Numbered from the stretch's first letter, positions 16,826-25,354 are shown. The stretch: DNA of 28,417 bases from Candidatus Methanovirga meridionalis (GCA_031289325.1 JAITPS010000022.1:1-28417), one strand, 5' to 3'. Numbers and translations: made by a program. Notes: generated by a model not told the origin, from the sequence alone.

Positions 16826-17036
16826 TATAGTCATTATGAAAAAGTTCTTAAATTTTGAATAATAAATTTTTTTATTAAATTAATTAATTTTAAATATTAA
16901 TTTATAAAAATCTATAATTTTAAATTTTAAATAATATAAATTTATTTTAATTAATGTACATAATTTTAAATAAATATATTCTAATAATATTTATTTTTAA
17001 AAAAATTATTTATTAAACTTTATCAAAGATACTATA
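16826..17036 (-). mobile_element. MITE-like repeat, copy H (reverse orientation)
   Basis: TATAGT (16826-16831) with AAAAAGTTCTTAAATTTTGA forms one end and AAACTTTATC followed by ACTATA (17031-17036) the other; read on the - strand this is the standard family order. It lies in the convergent gap between mvhB and fwdC. At about 210 bp, with no internal expansion, it is close to a minimal copy. Confidence 0.75.
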
Positions 17037-17234
17037 ATTTAATTCTAATTTAAAATTATAATGTTTAATTAAAAAAATTTATTATAATATTATTTATCCA
17101 TGAAATAAAAGATCATGAAATAAAAGATTTAAAATTTTTATGAAAATATTATATACAACCTTAATTATTTTAATAAAATGAAAATAAAAGAAAATATAAA
17201 AATAAATAAAAAAAAGAAAAAGAATTTAGATAAA
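17037..17234 (-). terminator. fwd operon 3' region with T-rich tracts
   Basis: Read on the - strand, the 40 bp after the fwdC stop contain several T tracts (CTTTTTCTTTTTTTTATTTA, within 17203-17222), the likely terminator of the seven-gene operon. Further on, CATGAAATAAAAGAT occurs twice in tandem (17099-17113, 17114-17128). No gene. Confidence 0.45.
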
Positions 17235-18044
17235 TTAAAGAAAGTTCCTATTTTTCTCTGCATCTAAGTAAAGATTTCCTTTTCCATTCCTTGCAATATC
17301 TCCAGTATACTTGATGTATTTACCTGCGAGTTGTTTACCAGATACTTCAGGATTTTTAACAATTTCAGAATCTATAAATCCTTCAAGTAATCTTGAAAGT
17401 TTACCATTGATTACAATACTTCCTCCTTGCATTTGACCTCCTGGCCAACGAGTAACATCTCCATCAATTTGTATGTATCCTTTTGTCATGTGAATACCTG
17501 CGAGAATATCACAATCTCCACGAACATAAATTTCTCCACCAGTTAAACATTCACCCAGTTGTTTACCAGCATTGCCATGAATCATTATGGTTCCACCAGT
17601 CATTCCTCTCCAATCACCAATGTATGATGCACCACAGAATTCACGGGTATTTCCTTTTATGGTTAGTAGACCACCAGTCATTTCTCTACCAGCATAACTT
17701 TCTGCATCTCCATTAACGATTATTTCTCCACCAGACATTTCACTACCACAGTGAAGATCAACACTACTGTTAGCAACAATTTCGCCAGCACTCATAGCAG
17801 AACCAATGTATTTAACCCTTGTTAAATCACCATTAATTATTATTTTAACATCTGCTGGAGATTCAGCTGATCCTTCAACATCCACATCAAAGTAATCTCT
17901 TAATGGGAATCTTGAATTTCCTATAGGTACTTCATATTTTTCAAAGTCTTTTTTCTCCCATTGATATATTTTATCTGGAATAAGCTCATCAAACTCGAGT
18001 CCTATTTGTGAAATTTCTTTTTGATTAAAAGTAACAATTTTCAT
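17235..18044 (-). CDS. fwdC: Tungsten formylmethanofuran dehydrogenase subunit C
   Basis: FwdC (269 residues) is a structural beta-helix subunit, related to the C-terminal domain of glutamate synthase, that helps hold the hydrolase and dehydrogenase parts together. Repeats of the form GGxIxxxG recur: SGGEIIVNGD, TGGLLTIKGN, TGGTIMIHGN, TGGEIYVRGD and QGGSIVINGK between about residues 105 and 215. The open frame reaches 18053, but ATG 18044 has AAGGAGTGGT at the right distance and gives the usual N-terminus MKIVTFNQKE. Last gene of fwdHFGDBAC; fwdA ends a few bases upstream. Confidence 0.93.
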   Translation of the reverse strand: MKIVTFNQKEISQIGLEFDELIPDKIYQWEKKDFEKYEVPIGNSRFPLRDYFDVDVEGSAESPADVKIIINGDLTRVKYIGSAMSAGEIVANSSVDLHCGSEMSGGEIIVNGDAESYAGREMTGGLLTIKGNTREFCGASYIGDWRGMTGGTIMIHGNAGKQLGECLTGGEIYVRGDCDILAGIHMTKGYIQIDGDVTRWPGGQMQGGSIVINGKLSRLLEGFIDSEIVKNPEVSGKQLAGKYIKYTGDIARNGKGNLYLDAEKNRNFL

Positions 18045-18056
18045 GATTACCACTCC

Positions 18057-19775
18057 TTATTTAGCTGCTTTACCAGCTTGAACATTAACCGCCATTGGAC
18101 GAGGTACAAAGTGGTCATGAACCTTATAGTTTTCAAACTTGATTGTGTAATATTTATTAAATGAAGGCATTATTTTTTTAATAACCGCTTCTTCTTCTGC
18201 CTCTATTCCATTTACATTTGTCCACAAGGTTCGACTTGGTACAACTTTGACTACTTCACCATCTTTAACTAAGATTCTACCATCTTTAATTGTATAAGCA
18301 GCATTTCCAAATTCTTTTTCAATGACTTCATATTCAATAGACGGATCTATTTCATTAGGTTTTATGTTATATACAGCTATATCAGCATTTGCACCAATAC
18401 CTAAATGGCCTCTGTCTGTAAAACTATATGCTTTAGCAGGTGCCGCTCTGGATATGGTTGCTATTTCATTGAAGTCATATTCACGATCAATGGTAGCTAA
18501 GGTAGATTTTTTCTCTACAGCTTTATGAACTTCTCTATTTTCAATCATTTCAGTTCTTCTTTTATTACTCATCAACCATGAAATAACTCTTGGGTATCTT
18601 ATAAATGGTCCAGCATTAGGGCTGTCAGTAGTTAAGAATATTTGCCATGGATTGTTAACAAGTAAGAACATTTCAAGTCCAATAGCCCATTGTACAGAGT
18701 GAACACTGTTTCTTCCAGAGTATATGAATGGAACTATTCCTGAAGCAGTTTCTAATTCAATATCTTTGTTAGCCCACTTTAAACCGTTTAATTGATGAAG
18801 ATCAAATTCCATTGGTCCATCAGCAGTCATGGTTGTGGTTTCATCTAAGGTGATTTGTCCTACATCACATGTAACATGATCATTATTGTTAACGAATTTA
18901 GCAACATCTGGTGCAGCTGACTTAAAGTCTCTCCAATTAGTTCCTGCATAGGAGTGGTATTGAATGTGGGTCATGTGAACTGTTTGATTTCTTACAGGTG
19001 AGTTTTTAGAAATCCCTTTAACAAGTTTCATGGAGTCCAAAGTCGTTTCATAGTTACCAGGGTGACCTAAGTCATTTGGATGAAGGTGTATTGAATGTGG
19101 AAGAGCCAATTTTTCATTTGCTTTAGCTAAAGCAGTGATAACTTCTCTTGCAGTTACATCAAAGTAAGGAGCAGGATCATCAAGACCATGTACATTCATA
19201 CCCCAACCCCATGCTTCTCCACCACATGGATTAACTATTTTAATACCATATCCTTTAACCAATCTTAACCAGTAGGATATAAAAGCAGATAAGTCATCAA
19301 TATTACCTTCTTTTGCATACTCCAGTGTAAACCAATTGTTACCAAATAATGGTAAAGGAGCTATGTCTAAGTTAGGAATAATGTTGATTTCTTCATGTGT
19401 ATGTTTTGCTTCTAAGGGAGGCATAGCTGCTTCAACAACAGTACCGTATCCCATTCTTGAATATCTGTATCCTGTTGCAGGACAACTTGGTATGGAAAAT
19501 CCAGTTTCAGCACGAGTTACACCTTTTTTAGGTACTATACCTCTTCTTGAATCTTCTGGTCTATATAGACGACCTACAACCAATTTAGGTCCAGCAATAT
19601 GTGAATGAGGATCTACACCAGCAGGCATAACCAATTTATCAGTCACATCTATCTCTTTTGCATCAGGAGAAACTGTGTCAACGATTTTACCATCTTTAAA
19701 CATGACATCTTTCTTTTCTCCGTCTACATTGTTTGTAGGATCATAAACAATACCATTTTTTAATATGTATTCCAT
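18057..19775 (-). CDS. fwdA: Tungsten formylmethanofuran dehydrogenase subunit A
   Basis: FwdA (572 residues) is a metal-dependent amidohydrolase that condenses formate, delivered through an internal tunnel from FwdB, with methanofuran. The early metal ligands lie in PAGVDPHSHIAGPK (H57, H59), and SIHLHPNDLGHPGNY and VHMTHIQYHSY add further histidines of the dinuclear site. TGYRYSRMGYGTVVEAAMPP is characteristic of the family. The open frame starts at a GTG (19784), but that GTG lies inside the Shine-Dalgarno GGAAGGTGAT, so ATG 19775 (MEYILKNG) is preferred. Coupled to fwdB (15 bp upstream) and fwdC. Confidence 0.95.
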   Translation of the reverse strand: MEYILKNGIVYDPTNNVDGEKKDVMFKDGKIVDTVSPDAKEIDVTDKLVMPAGVDPHSHIAGPKLVVGRLYRPEDSRRGIVPKKGVTRAETGFSIPSCPATGYRYSRMGYGTVVEAAMPPLEAKHTHEEINIIPNLDIAPLPLFGNNWFTLEYAKEGNIDDLSAFISYWLRLVKGYGIKIVNPCGGEAWGWGMNVHGLDDPAPYFDVTAREVITALAKANEKLALPHSIHLHPNDLGHPGNYETTLDSMKLVKGISKNSPVRNQTVHMTHIQYHSYAGTNWRDFKSAAPDVAKFVNNNDHVTCDVGQITLDETTTMTADGPMEFDLHQLNGLKWANKDIELETASGIVPFIYSGRNSVHSVQWAIGLEMFLLVNNPWQIFLTTDSPNAGPFIRYPRVISWLMSNKRRTEMIENREVHKAVEKKSTLATIDREYDFNEIATISRAAPAKAYSFTDRGHLGIGANADIAVYNIKPNEIDPSIEYEVIEKEFGNAAYTIKDGRILVKDGEVVKVVPSRTLWTNVNGIEAEEEAVIKKIMPSFNKYYTIKFENYKVHDHFVPRPMAVNVQAGKAAK

Positions 19776-19789
19776 GAAAATCACCTTCC

Positions 19790-21202
19790 TTATTTCCCTG
19801 CTACTGTTGGCTTAATGCCCTTTATTTTCTGAACTCTTTTTAAGAGTTCATTAACAATCCACTCATCATCTCTGGTAGTTTTTGGTCTACTTATAGCTTT
19901 CTTCATGTATATTGGAACACCATCCATTCTATAACTTGTTCCTGCAGCTTCAACCGCGATAAATGATCCTGGTAGAACAATATCTGCTAATTCTGTAGAT
20001 GGTCCCCAGTGAATATCAATTTGAATAACGGGAATATTTGCTAAGTGTCTGTTAGCACCAGATGGGAAATGAGCACCAGGGTCAGCAGCTATTACCAAGA
20101 AAACATCTGGTTCTTCTCTTGTTAATAAATCAATAGTGTTAGTTTCACCATTCATGTATCGTGGATAACCTCTTGCAAAATCAACTCCATAAGGGAAACC
20201 TTGTTCCATTGCCATGAAAATATTAAATCCATTAACATTAAAATGTCCTCTCATTGGTATAAGGTTCCATTTAGAGAATTTATTAAGATCTTGAACTAAG
20301 TTAATAGCTATGTCAATGTTTCTTTGTTTAGACAGTGTGTGAGTTAAACCTAATCCAAAAAATAAAGCACCAAATTGCACTTTTTTCATTTCTTCTACTA
20401 ATTCTTCAATGTCTTCTTTAGGAATTCCTGATATAATATCTTTTTCAAGTTTTTTACCTCTTAAAACAGCTCTCATAGCATTATAAAACTCATAATCTCC
20501 GTTTTGTTCAAATCCAACCCATATATCGGACATTTTTGCAGTATCTGTATATCTTGGATCCATTGTAACAAGTGTTCTGTCAAATCTTCCTCTTTTTCTA
20601 AAGTAACCTCTTGGGAATGTAGAATATCTTCCTAAATGCCTTGGATGAGAGTTCATAGCATTGTTACCAGTGTAAACAATCATATCTGCTCTGTTTTTAC
20701 ACTCACCTAAGGTCATAACAGGATATCCTGCATTTTGAACAGCTTGAAGTGAAGGACCATGACAAATTGTTGCTTGGTTATCTAAAACAGCTCCAACAAG
20801 TTCTCCAAGTTCAAGACCATAATGCATTGTTTCAATAGATGTTTCACTCCATCCATAAAACACAGGTCTTACTGCATTAGCAATGAGTTCTGCAGCTTTA
20901 TCTAAAGCCGTATCCCAATCAGTTTCAACGAGATTACCCTTTTCGTCACGAATCATTGGAACAAGTAATCTTTGATCCATATCTTCCATGACTTTACTTG
21001 CACCTAAACGGCATGCATGTCTTACACCTATAACATGTCCACCGTCAATGTATCCACTAACTACAACCCCATCTTTTATTTCACCTTTTACTTCTCCACC
21101 TTTTACTAAGTAGACTAAATCATCACAGTTACAGCCACAAAAAGCACAAGTACAGTTATCTACTTTATAATCATAGTCAGTGATTGGTTCTTCATATCCC
21201 AT
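19790..21202 (-). CDS. fwdB: Tungsten formylmethanofuran dehydrogenase subunit B (catalytic)
   Basis: FwdB (470 residues) binds the tungsten bis-pyranopterin centre and a [4Fe-4S] cluster and reduces CO2 to formate. The cluster motif is CTCAFCGCNCDD (residues 17-28) plus C64 in RHACRLGASK. The tungsten ligand is expected at C147 in NQATICHGPS; it is cysteine, not selenocysteine. ADPGAHFPSGANRHLANIPVI and IDIHWGPSTELADIVLPGSF are molybdopterin-oxidoreductase signatures. ATG 21202 has GGAG about 10 nt upstream; fwdD ends 5 bp before it. The gene lies before fwdA, unlike the D-A-C-B order I recall for Methanothermobacter. Confidence 0.94.
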   Translation of the reverse strand: MGYEEPITDYDYKVDNCTCAFCGCNCDDLVYLVKGGEVKGEIKDGVVVSGYIDGGHVIGVRHACRLGASKVMEDMDQRLLVPMIRDEKGNLVETDWDTALDKAAELIANAVRPVFYGWSETSIETMHYGLELGELVGAVLDNQATICHGPSLQAVQNAGYPVMTLGECKNRADMIVYTGNNAMNSHPRHLGRYSTFPRGYFRKRGRFDRTLVTMDPRYTDTAKMSDIWVGFEQNGDYEFYNAMRAVLRGKKLEKDIISGIPKEDIEELVEEMKKVQFGALFFGLGLTHTLSKQRNIDIAINLVQDLNKFSKWNLIPMRGHFNVNGFNIFMAMEQGFPYGVDFARGYPRYMNGETNTIDLLTREEPDVFLVIAADPGAHFPSGANRHLANIPVIQIDIHWGPSTELADIVLPGSFIAVEAAGTSYRMDGVPIYMKKAISRPKTTRDDEWIVNELLKRVQKIKGIKPTVAGK

Positions 21203-21207
21203 AGTAT

Positions 21208-21744
21208 TTAGCTCCTATAATTACTTGCATTGTTATTAGGTATTTTAACTAATCTATTACCTGTAGAAGTTTCATTTTCATTATATTTCTTATAAACTTC
21301 AGCCATTAAATCAGCCATAAGCAATGGTTCTTCATCACTTTTTTCAATAGTTGCTGGTACTCCTTTATATGTTGGGTCACAACAACAGTAAGTTTCAGGA
21401 CTTACAATAACATTAGCCCAAGGTCCTTTACATATAAAAATCTGACCTTCATGAGGTGCATCTCTTGAATGAGCTACATAAACAACTACTTCGCCCCAAT
21501 CAGTTTTTACAAGAGCTTTATCCCAATTTTTAACTCCCAATTTAGCCATGTCTTTAGGATCCATGTATGCAGTACCAGATGCATGACGATATTCATCTTT
21601 TAAAGTAGAACCTCTTTTTTTACAAGCTCCCTGATAAATATCACTTCCAGTATTTAGCATAAGACTAAGTTTATTTCTTTTTTTTGCTGTTGGTTCATCA
21701 AACTTAACAACATTAGGTACAGACGGTCTATCAACATACGTCAT
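21208..21744 (-). CDS. fwdD: Tungsten formylmethanofuran dehydrogenase subunit D
   Basis: FwdD (178 residues) is the molybdopterin-dinucleotide-binding domain that completes the tungsten site together with FwdB. RNKLSLMLNTGSDIYQGA, ASGTAYMDPKDMAKLGV and SRDAPHEGQIFICKGPWANV show the dinucleotide-binding barrel fold, and SPETYCCCDPTYKGVPATIE is the subunit-specific end. It is longer than the roughly 130 residues I recall for the family, with about 20 extra N-terminal residues and an Asn/Ser-rich tail. ATG 21744 has GAGGTGTTT upstream; the tail ends 5 bp before fwdB. Confidence 0.92.
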   Translation of the reverse strand: MTYVDRPSVPNVVKFDEPTAKKRNKLSLMLNTGSDIYQGACKKRGSTLKDEYRHASGTAYMDPKDMAKLGVKNWDKALVKTDWGEVVVYVAHSRDAPHEGQIFICKGPWANVIVSPETYCCCDPTYKGVPATIEKSDEEPLLMADLMAEVYKKYNENETSTGNRLVKIPNNNASNYRS

Positions 21745-21756
21745 TTTTAAACACCT

Positions 21757-21987
21757 CTATTCTAACCATATTGCATCAACAGGACAAAACATTTGGCATG
21801 TTCCACATTTTTCACATTTATCTTCGTTGAAAAGTTTTATAAAACCATTTTCAACCATCATTATCACATCTTCCCCTAAAGATCCATGCCCTCCAGAAAC
21901 TTCTGGACTAATGGATACATTAACAGGACATGCAACAACACATACTCCACATCCAAGACAATTATCTTGATTTACTTTAAGTTCCAT
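21757..21987 (-). CDS. fwdG: Ferredoxin subunit FwdG
   Basis: FwdG (76 residues) is a small two-[4Fe-4S] ferredoxin linking FwdF to the catalytic FwdB subunit. CLGCGVCVVACP is near the start and CEKCGTCQMFCPVDAIWLE at the end, separated by an insertion of about 35 residues (VSISPEVSGGHGSLGEDVIM). AGGTGAATGT precedes ATG 21987. It lies 8 bp after fwdF and 12 bp before fwdD. Confidence 0.93.
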   Translation of the reverse strand: MELKVNQDNCLGCGVCVVACPVNVSISPEVSGGHGSLGEDVIMMVENGFIKLFNEDKCEKCGTCQMFCPVDAIWLE

Positions 21988-21995
21988 ACATTCAC

Positions 21996-23033
21996 CTAAT
22001 TTTTTAAAGCTTCGAATTTTTTAATCCAAGATTTGGATTTTGTTGGAGTGTAATCAACATTTGTTATTTGCACTTCAATTGCTTCAACAGGACATGCTTT
22101 AGCACATGCACCACATTTAATGCAATATTGTTCATCTTTAGCAACATTACTAACAATTTCACCACTTTTAGAAGATTTTGGGAAAGATAAAACATCACAT
22201 GGGCAAATATCAACACATGTCCCACAAACAGTACATTTATCTTGATGAATTGTTAAAGTTCCTTCAAATGGTTTTTTAACCTTTGCAGCATCAGTAGGAC
22301 AAACTCCTTCACACCAACCACATTTAATACACAGTTCATCATCAATGAATGAACTTCCTTTAGTAACAGCATCTTCCATATTAATATCATAGTCCCCATA
22401 AGAACATATTCTACATGATGCTTTAATAGCTGTAACTGGACATGATTTTTTACATACTAAGCAGTACACACATTTATTTTTATCAACATTGATAGATTCA
22501 GATTCAGGAGTCCTGTCAATATCAATAGCATCTGCAGGACACATTTCTTCACATATTCCACAGTAAACACAAGTTTCATCATCAATGTCAATTTCACCAG
22601 TGACTAACTTAGATCTCTCTGGTAATGATCTTGCTATTGTAATAGCTTCTCTTGGACATGCAATTTCACATTTTTGACAATAAATACATTTATCATCATC
22701 AATTTCAGCATAAGCATCATATTTAGGATATGTGCTAATTTTTGAAATTGGTTGACTATCAATAGAGAAAATCAAGGCATCTGCAGGACAAACTCCACTG
22801 CACATACCACAAAGAACACATTCGTCTTCGTTAATGGATAATTTCGCATTTGGACTATTTGTTCGTACAATTGCACCAACATCATCTAAGATAATAGCTG
22901 ACACTGGACAAGTTGATTCACAAATCCCACAACCAATGCATACATGATCTTTGAATGATAAATTTCTTATTTCTTCTGCTGATCTTTTAATATTAAAGTT
23001 TTTATCACTAACTTCTTTGGTATTCGCGATCAT
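21996..23033 (-). CDS. fwdF: Polyferredoxin subunit FwdF, eight clusters
   Basis: FwdF (345 residues) is the electron-wire subunit of formylmethanofuran dehydrogenase. I count eight complete CxxCxxCxxxCP motifs: CIGCGICESTCP, CVLCGMCSGVCP, CIYCQKCEIACP, CVYCGICEEMCP, CVYCLVCKKSCP, CIKCGWCEGVCP, CTVCGTCVDICP and CIKCGACAKACP. This matches the eight-cluster FwdF of Methanothermobacter. An extra CRIC pair lies between motifs 5 and 6. ATG 23033 has a strong GGAGGTAA, and its first codons overlap the fwdH 3' end by 26 bp, implying translational coupling. Confidence 0.93.
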   Translation of the reverse strand: MIANTKEVSDKNFNIKRSAEEIRNLSFKDHVCIGCGICESTCPVSAIILDDVGAIVRTNSPNAKLSINEDECVLCGMCSGVCPADALIFSIDSQPISKISTYPKYDAYAEIDDDKCIYCQKCEIACPREAITIARSLPERSKLVTGEIDIDDETCVYCGICEEMCPADAIDIDRTPESESINVDKNKCVYCLVCKKSCPVTAIKASCRICSYGDYDINMEDAVTKGSSFIDDELCIKCGWCEGVCPTDAAKVKKPFEGTLTIHQDKCTVCGTCVDICPCDVLSFPKSSKSGEIVSNVAKDEQYCIKCGACAKACPVEAIEVQITNVDYTPTKSKSWIKKFEALKN

Positions 23034-23484
23034 TATTTACCTCCAAAATTCTAATTGAACTAGTTGGGCAACTTTCTTGACATATTAAGCAACCACAACA
23101 TTCAATGGAGCTGATATTAGCCTTTAAAGAGTCCAAGCTAACAGCTTCCATTAAACACAAATCTACACACAAGCCACAACCAATACAAGAATCTGAAATT
23201 TCAGCTTCAAACTCTTTTTTTTGACATATTGAGATTATTTTCCGTGTCTTTTTAGTATTTTTAAATAATACATTAGTTAAAATTAAAAAATCTTTAGGAC
23301 ATAATTGAGTCATAGTTTTAGCAACATCAATAGAATTCCATGAAAGATTTCTACCATTTAAATAGTGTGAAACAGTAGAACGATCAATTTCCAGTTCATC
23401 AGCTATTTTTTGTTGAGTTAATCCCTTTTTTTCCAACTCAATTGAAGCTAAATATTTTAAACCAGAGACAATATGTTTTGGCAT
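23008..23484 (-). CDS. fwdH: HTH-ferredoxin fusion protein, FwdH-like
   Basis: A 158-residue protein. Residues about 20-45 (LTQQKIADELEIDRSTVSHY) are a clear helix-turn-helix of the XRE/Cro-like kind. Residues 95-145 form a two-cluster ferredoxin: C100-x2-C103-x2-C106-x3-C110, where the usual proline after the last cysteine is leucine, and C129-x2-C132-x2-C135-x3-C139-P. Two further cysteines (C62, C87) lie between the domains. By position it matches fwdH, the first gene of the Methanothermobacter operon. The HTH suggests DNA binding controlled by its clusters; this is inference. GGTGAAATT precedes ATG 23484. The 3' end overlaps fwdF by 26 bp. Confidence 0.75.
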   Translation of the reverse strand: MPKHIVSGLKYLASIELEKKGLTQQKIADELEIDRSTVSHYLNGRNLSWNSIDVAKTMTQLCPKDFLILTNVLFKNTKKTRKIISICQKKEFEAEISDSCIGCGLCVDLCLMEAVSLDSLKANISSIECCGCLICQESCPTSSIRILEVNNDREYQRS

Positions 23485-23487
23485 AAT

Positions 23488-23592
23488 TTCACCATGTGTA
23501 TTAATTACACATTATGATTTAATAGTATATATACTATATCTCTTAAATTAAATAGAAAAAGTTATATAGTATAGTGTAGTAGTAACACACTA
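23488..23592 (-). promoter_or_regulatory. fwd operon promoter region with three inverted repeats
   Basis: Three symmetric sites lie within 100 bp of the fwdH start. The first is TGTGTA-N5-TACACA (23495-23511), directly abutting the Shine-Dalgarno. The second is the perfect palindrome ATAGTATATATACTAT (23522-23537). The third is TAGTGT-N9-ACACTA (23572-23592). A TATA-like CTATATAAC on the - strand lies at about 23562-23570, and a second candidate is the palindrome itself. The first and third share GTGT/ACAC arms. Operator function is inferred. From 23593 to 23867 nothing else is visible. Confidence 0.5.
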
Positions 23593-23867
23593 AATTATTT
23601 TTATTCACTAAAAGAGTTTGAATAAATAACATATTATTTTTTAACTATTATTTTAAGAAATGAGAGATATAAATAATAATTCAATGAATATAAACAAATA
23701 ATAAGCAATATTTTATAAATTAAATAAAAAATTATAAATTAAATAAAAAATTTTTTTTTTTAAAAAAAGCAAAAACATGAACTTAAAATGTAAGATTTTA
23801 ATGTAAACTAATTAGATGAGTAGTAAGAACACATAAATTAAATTTTAAAAATTGAATTCATATCCAT

Positions 23868-24070
23868 TATAGAAAAGTTCTTAAACTTTAAAATGATAAT
23901 TTTTTTATTAAATCATTTAATTTCAAATATTATTTTATAAAAATTTATAATTTTAGATTTTAAATATTATAAATGTATTTTAATTAATATAAATAATTTT
24001 AATTTAATATCTTTTAATAATATTTGTTTTTAAAAAAATTATTAATAAGAATTTTATCAAAACCACTATA
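23868..24070 (-). mobile_element. MITE-like repeat, copy I (reverse orientation)
   Basis: It runs from TATAGAAAAGTTCTTAAA at 23868 to TTTTATCAAAACC and ACTATA (24065-24070). The left hexamer is shortened (TATAGA). The interior matches copy H. It lies just downstream of the radical SAM gene (stop at 24144), between it and the fwd promoter. 24071-24143 holds no feature. Confidence 0.72.
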
Positions 24071-24143
24071 ATTTAATACTCTTTCTTAACAATATTAATA
24101 TTCCCTAAAACAGTGAATTTAATTAATAACTAAGCTAAAAATC

Positions 24144-25322
24144 TCATCTTTTTAACATTAAATCCATAATAGTAAATTTTTTTGTTTTGTTTTGATTTTT
24201 ATCATGATGAAATAAACTTATGCTTGAGTTTAAAAGTTCTTTGCTTGCTCTATTAGAAACTTCTTTAAAAATCATTTTGTATGCAAGACATTGAGGATCA
24301 ACAGATAATTGAAAATTGTTTTCCAAGTTTGAATCATTCCCAGATAAGTTATTTTCTGCTGATGAAACTATTCCATTATATGGACATCCACCTCTACAAA
24401 ATTTAATATAATTACATTCACTACAGTTTTCATCCACATGATTTTTAAATTCCATTAGTATATTCCATGATTTTGATTTCATTAATTCTTCCATTGAAGG
24501 AGAATTATGAACATTTCCCATCACATATTGATCAATTCCAACAAATCTGTAACATGGATAAATGTTTCCATCCCAACCAACAGCTAAAGTATCTCCCATG
24601 CAATCTGCAAATGTACATAATGTTCCACGACGAATAAATGAGCTTTTAGCAATATGGTCAAAATCCTTTATTTCTATTTTATCAAGGTCATTTAAATAAT
24701 TATCTAAAAGTCCTATTAAAAGTTTTCCATGTTCTTGTGGAGTTAAAACCCATTTATCTGCATTATTTCCTCTAATTGAATGTAAAGCCGTATGTAATTT
24801 AAAATTATATCTATTTTTTAGGAAAAAATTGTAAATCTCATCTCTAAAATCTTTTGAATAAGATGTAAATGTGGAGATAAAACTTACATGGACTCCATTT
24901 TTAATAGCTATTTCATAACCTTTCATAGTTTTATCAAAGTAACCTTCTCCTCTTTGATAATCATTTATTTCTTTAGGTCCATCAATACTTGTACTAATTG
25001 CAACATCATACTGTGAAAATAATTTAGCTAACTTTTCATCTAAAAGCCATAGATTAGATTGGAGTGAAAATCCAGCTTCTTTATGTGTTTCACTATTTTT
25101 TAGAATTGATAATGCTTCTTTATAAAAATCATAACCTGCAAGCAAAGGTTCTCCACCATGAAATGTGAAATGAACATGATCTTCTCTAAATCCATCTAAC
25201 CATTTATCAATTTCTTTTATAATTTGAATATTCATCATTTTAGATTTTTTCTCTGACCCCCAACAATAATTACAATTAGATGGACAATTGAGTGTTGGGA
25301 CTATCATAACATGAAAGACCAT
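24144..25322 (-). CDS. Radical SAM/SPASM enzyme, probably peptide-modifying
   Basis: A 392-residue enzyme of the anaerobic-sulfatase-maturase-like SPASM group. The radical SAM cluster motif is C13-x3-C17-x2-C20 (LNCPSNCNYCW), followed by FTFHGGEPLL (53-61) for SAM binding. The SPASM region has cysteines 236, 241, 257, 300, 303, 309, 313 and 345, enough for two auxiliary [4Fe-4S] clusters. It resembles methanogen radical SAM proteins that I recall being linked to short Cys-rich peptides, but no such peptide ORF is found within this window. The start ATG 25322 has only a weak Shine-Dalgarno. The gene is bracketed by repeat copies I and J, and copy J ends 32 bp before its start codon. Confidence 0.8.
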   Translation of the reverse strand: MVFHVMIVPTLNCPSNCNYCWGSEKKSKMMNIQIIKEIDKWLDGFREDHVHFTFHGGEPLLAGYDFYKEALSILKNSETHKEAGFSLQSNLWLLDEKLAKLFSQYDVAISTSIDGPKEINDYQRGEGYFDKTMKGYEIAIKNGVHVSFISTFTSYSKDFRDEIYNFFLKNRYNFKLHTALHSIRGNNADKWVLTPQEHGKLLIGLLDNYLNDLDKIEIKDFDHIAKSSFIRRGTLCTFADCMGDTLAVGWDGNIYPCYRFVGIDQYVMGNVHNSPSMEELMKSKSWNILMEFKNHVDENCSECNYIKFCRGGCPYNGIVSSAENNLSGNDSNLENNFQLSVDPQCLAYKMIFKEVSNRASKELLNSSISLFHHDKNQNKTKKFTIMDLMLKR

Positions 25323-25354
25323 ATTTTCACTTTTTATATTATATTATATTATAT

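Noticed and set aside
18057..19784. GTG 19784 as the fwdA start
   Set aside because: The GTG is part of the Shine-Dalgarno GGAAGGTGAT for ATG 19775, which gives the usual family N-terminus.
19790..21202. Selenocysteine in FwdB or MvhA
   Set aside because: Both active-site positions are encoded by ordinary cysteine codons, no in-frame TGA occurs, and no SECIS-like structure was seen.
23593..24143. Short Cys-rich precursor peptide for the radical SAM enzyme
   Set aside because: Both strands around the gene were scanned; only trivial ORFs such as MNLKCKILM appear, with no ribosome binding site.
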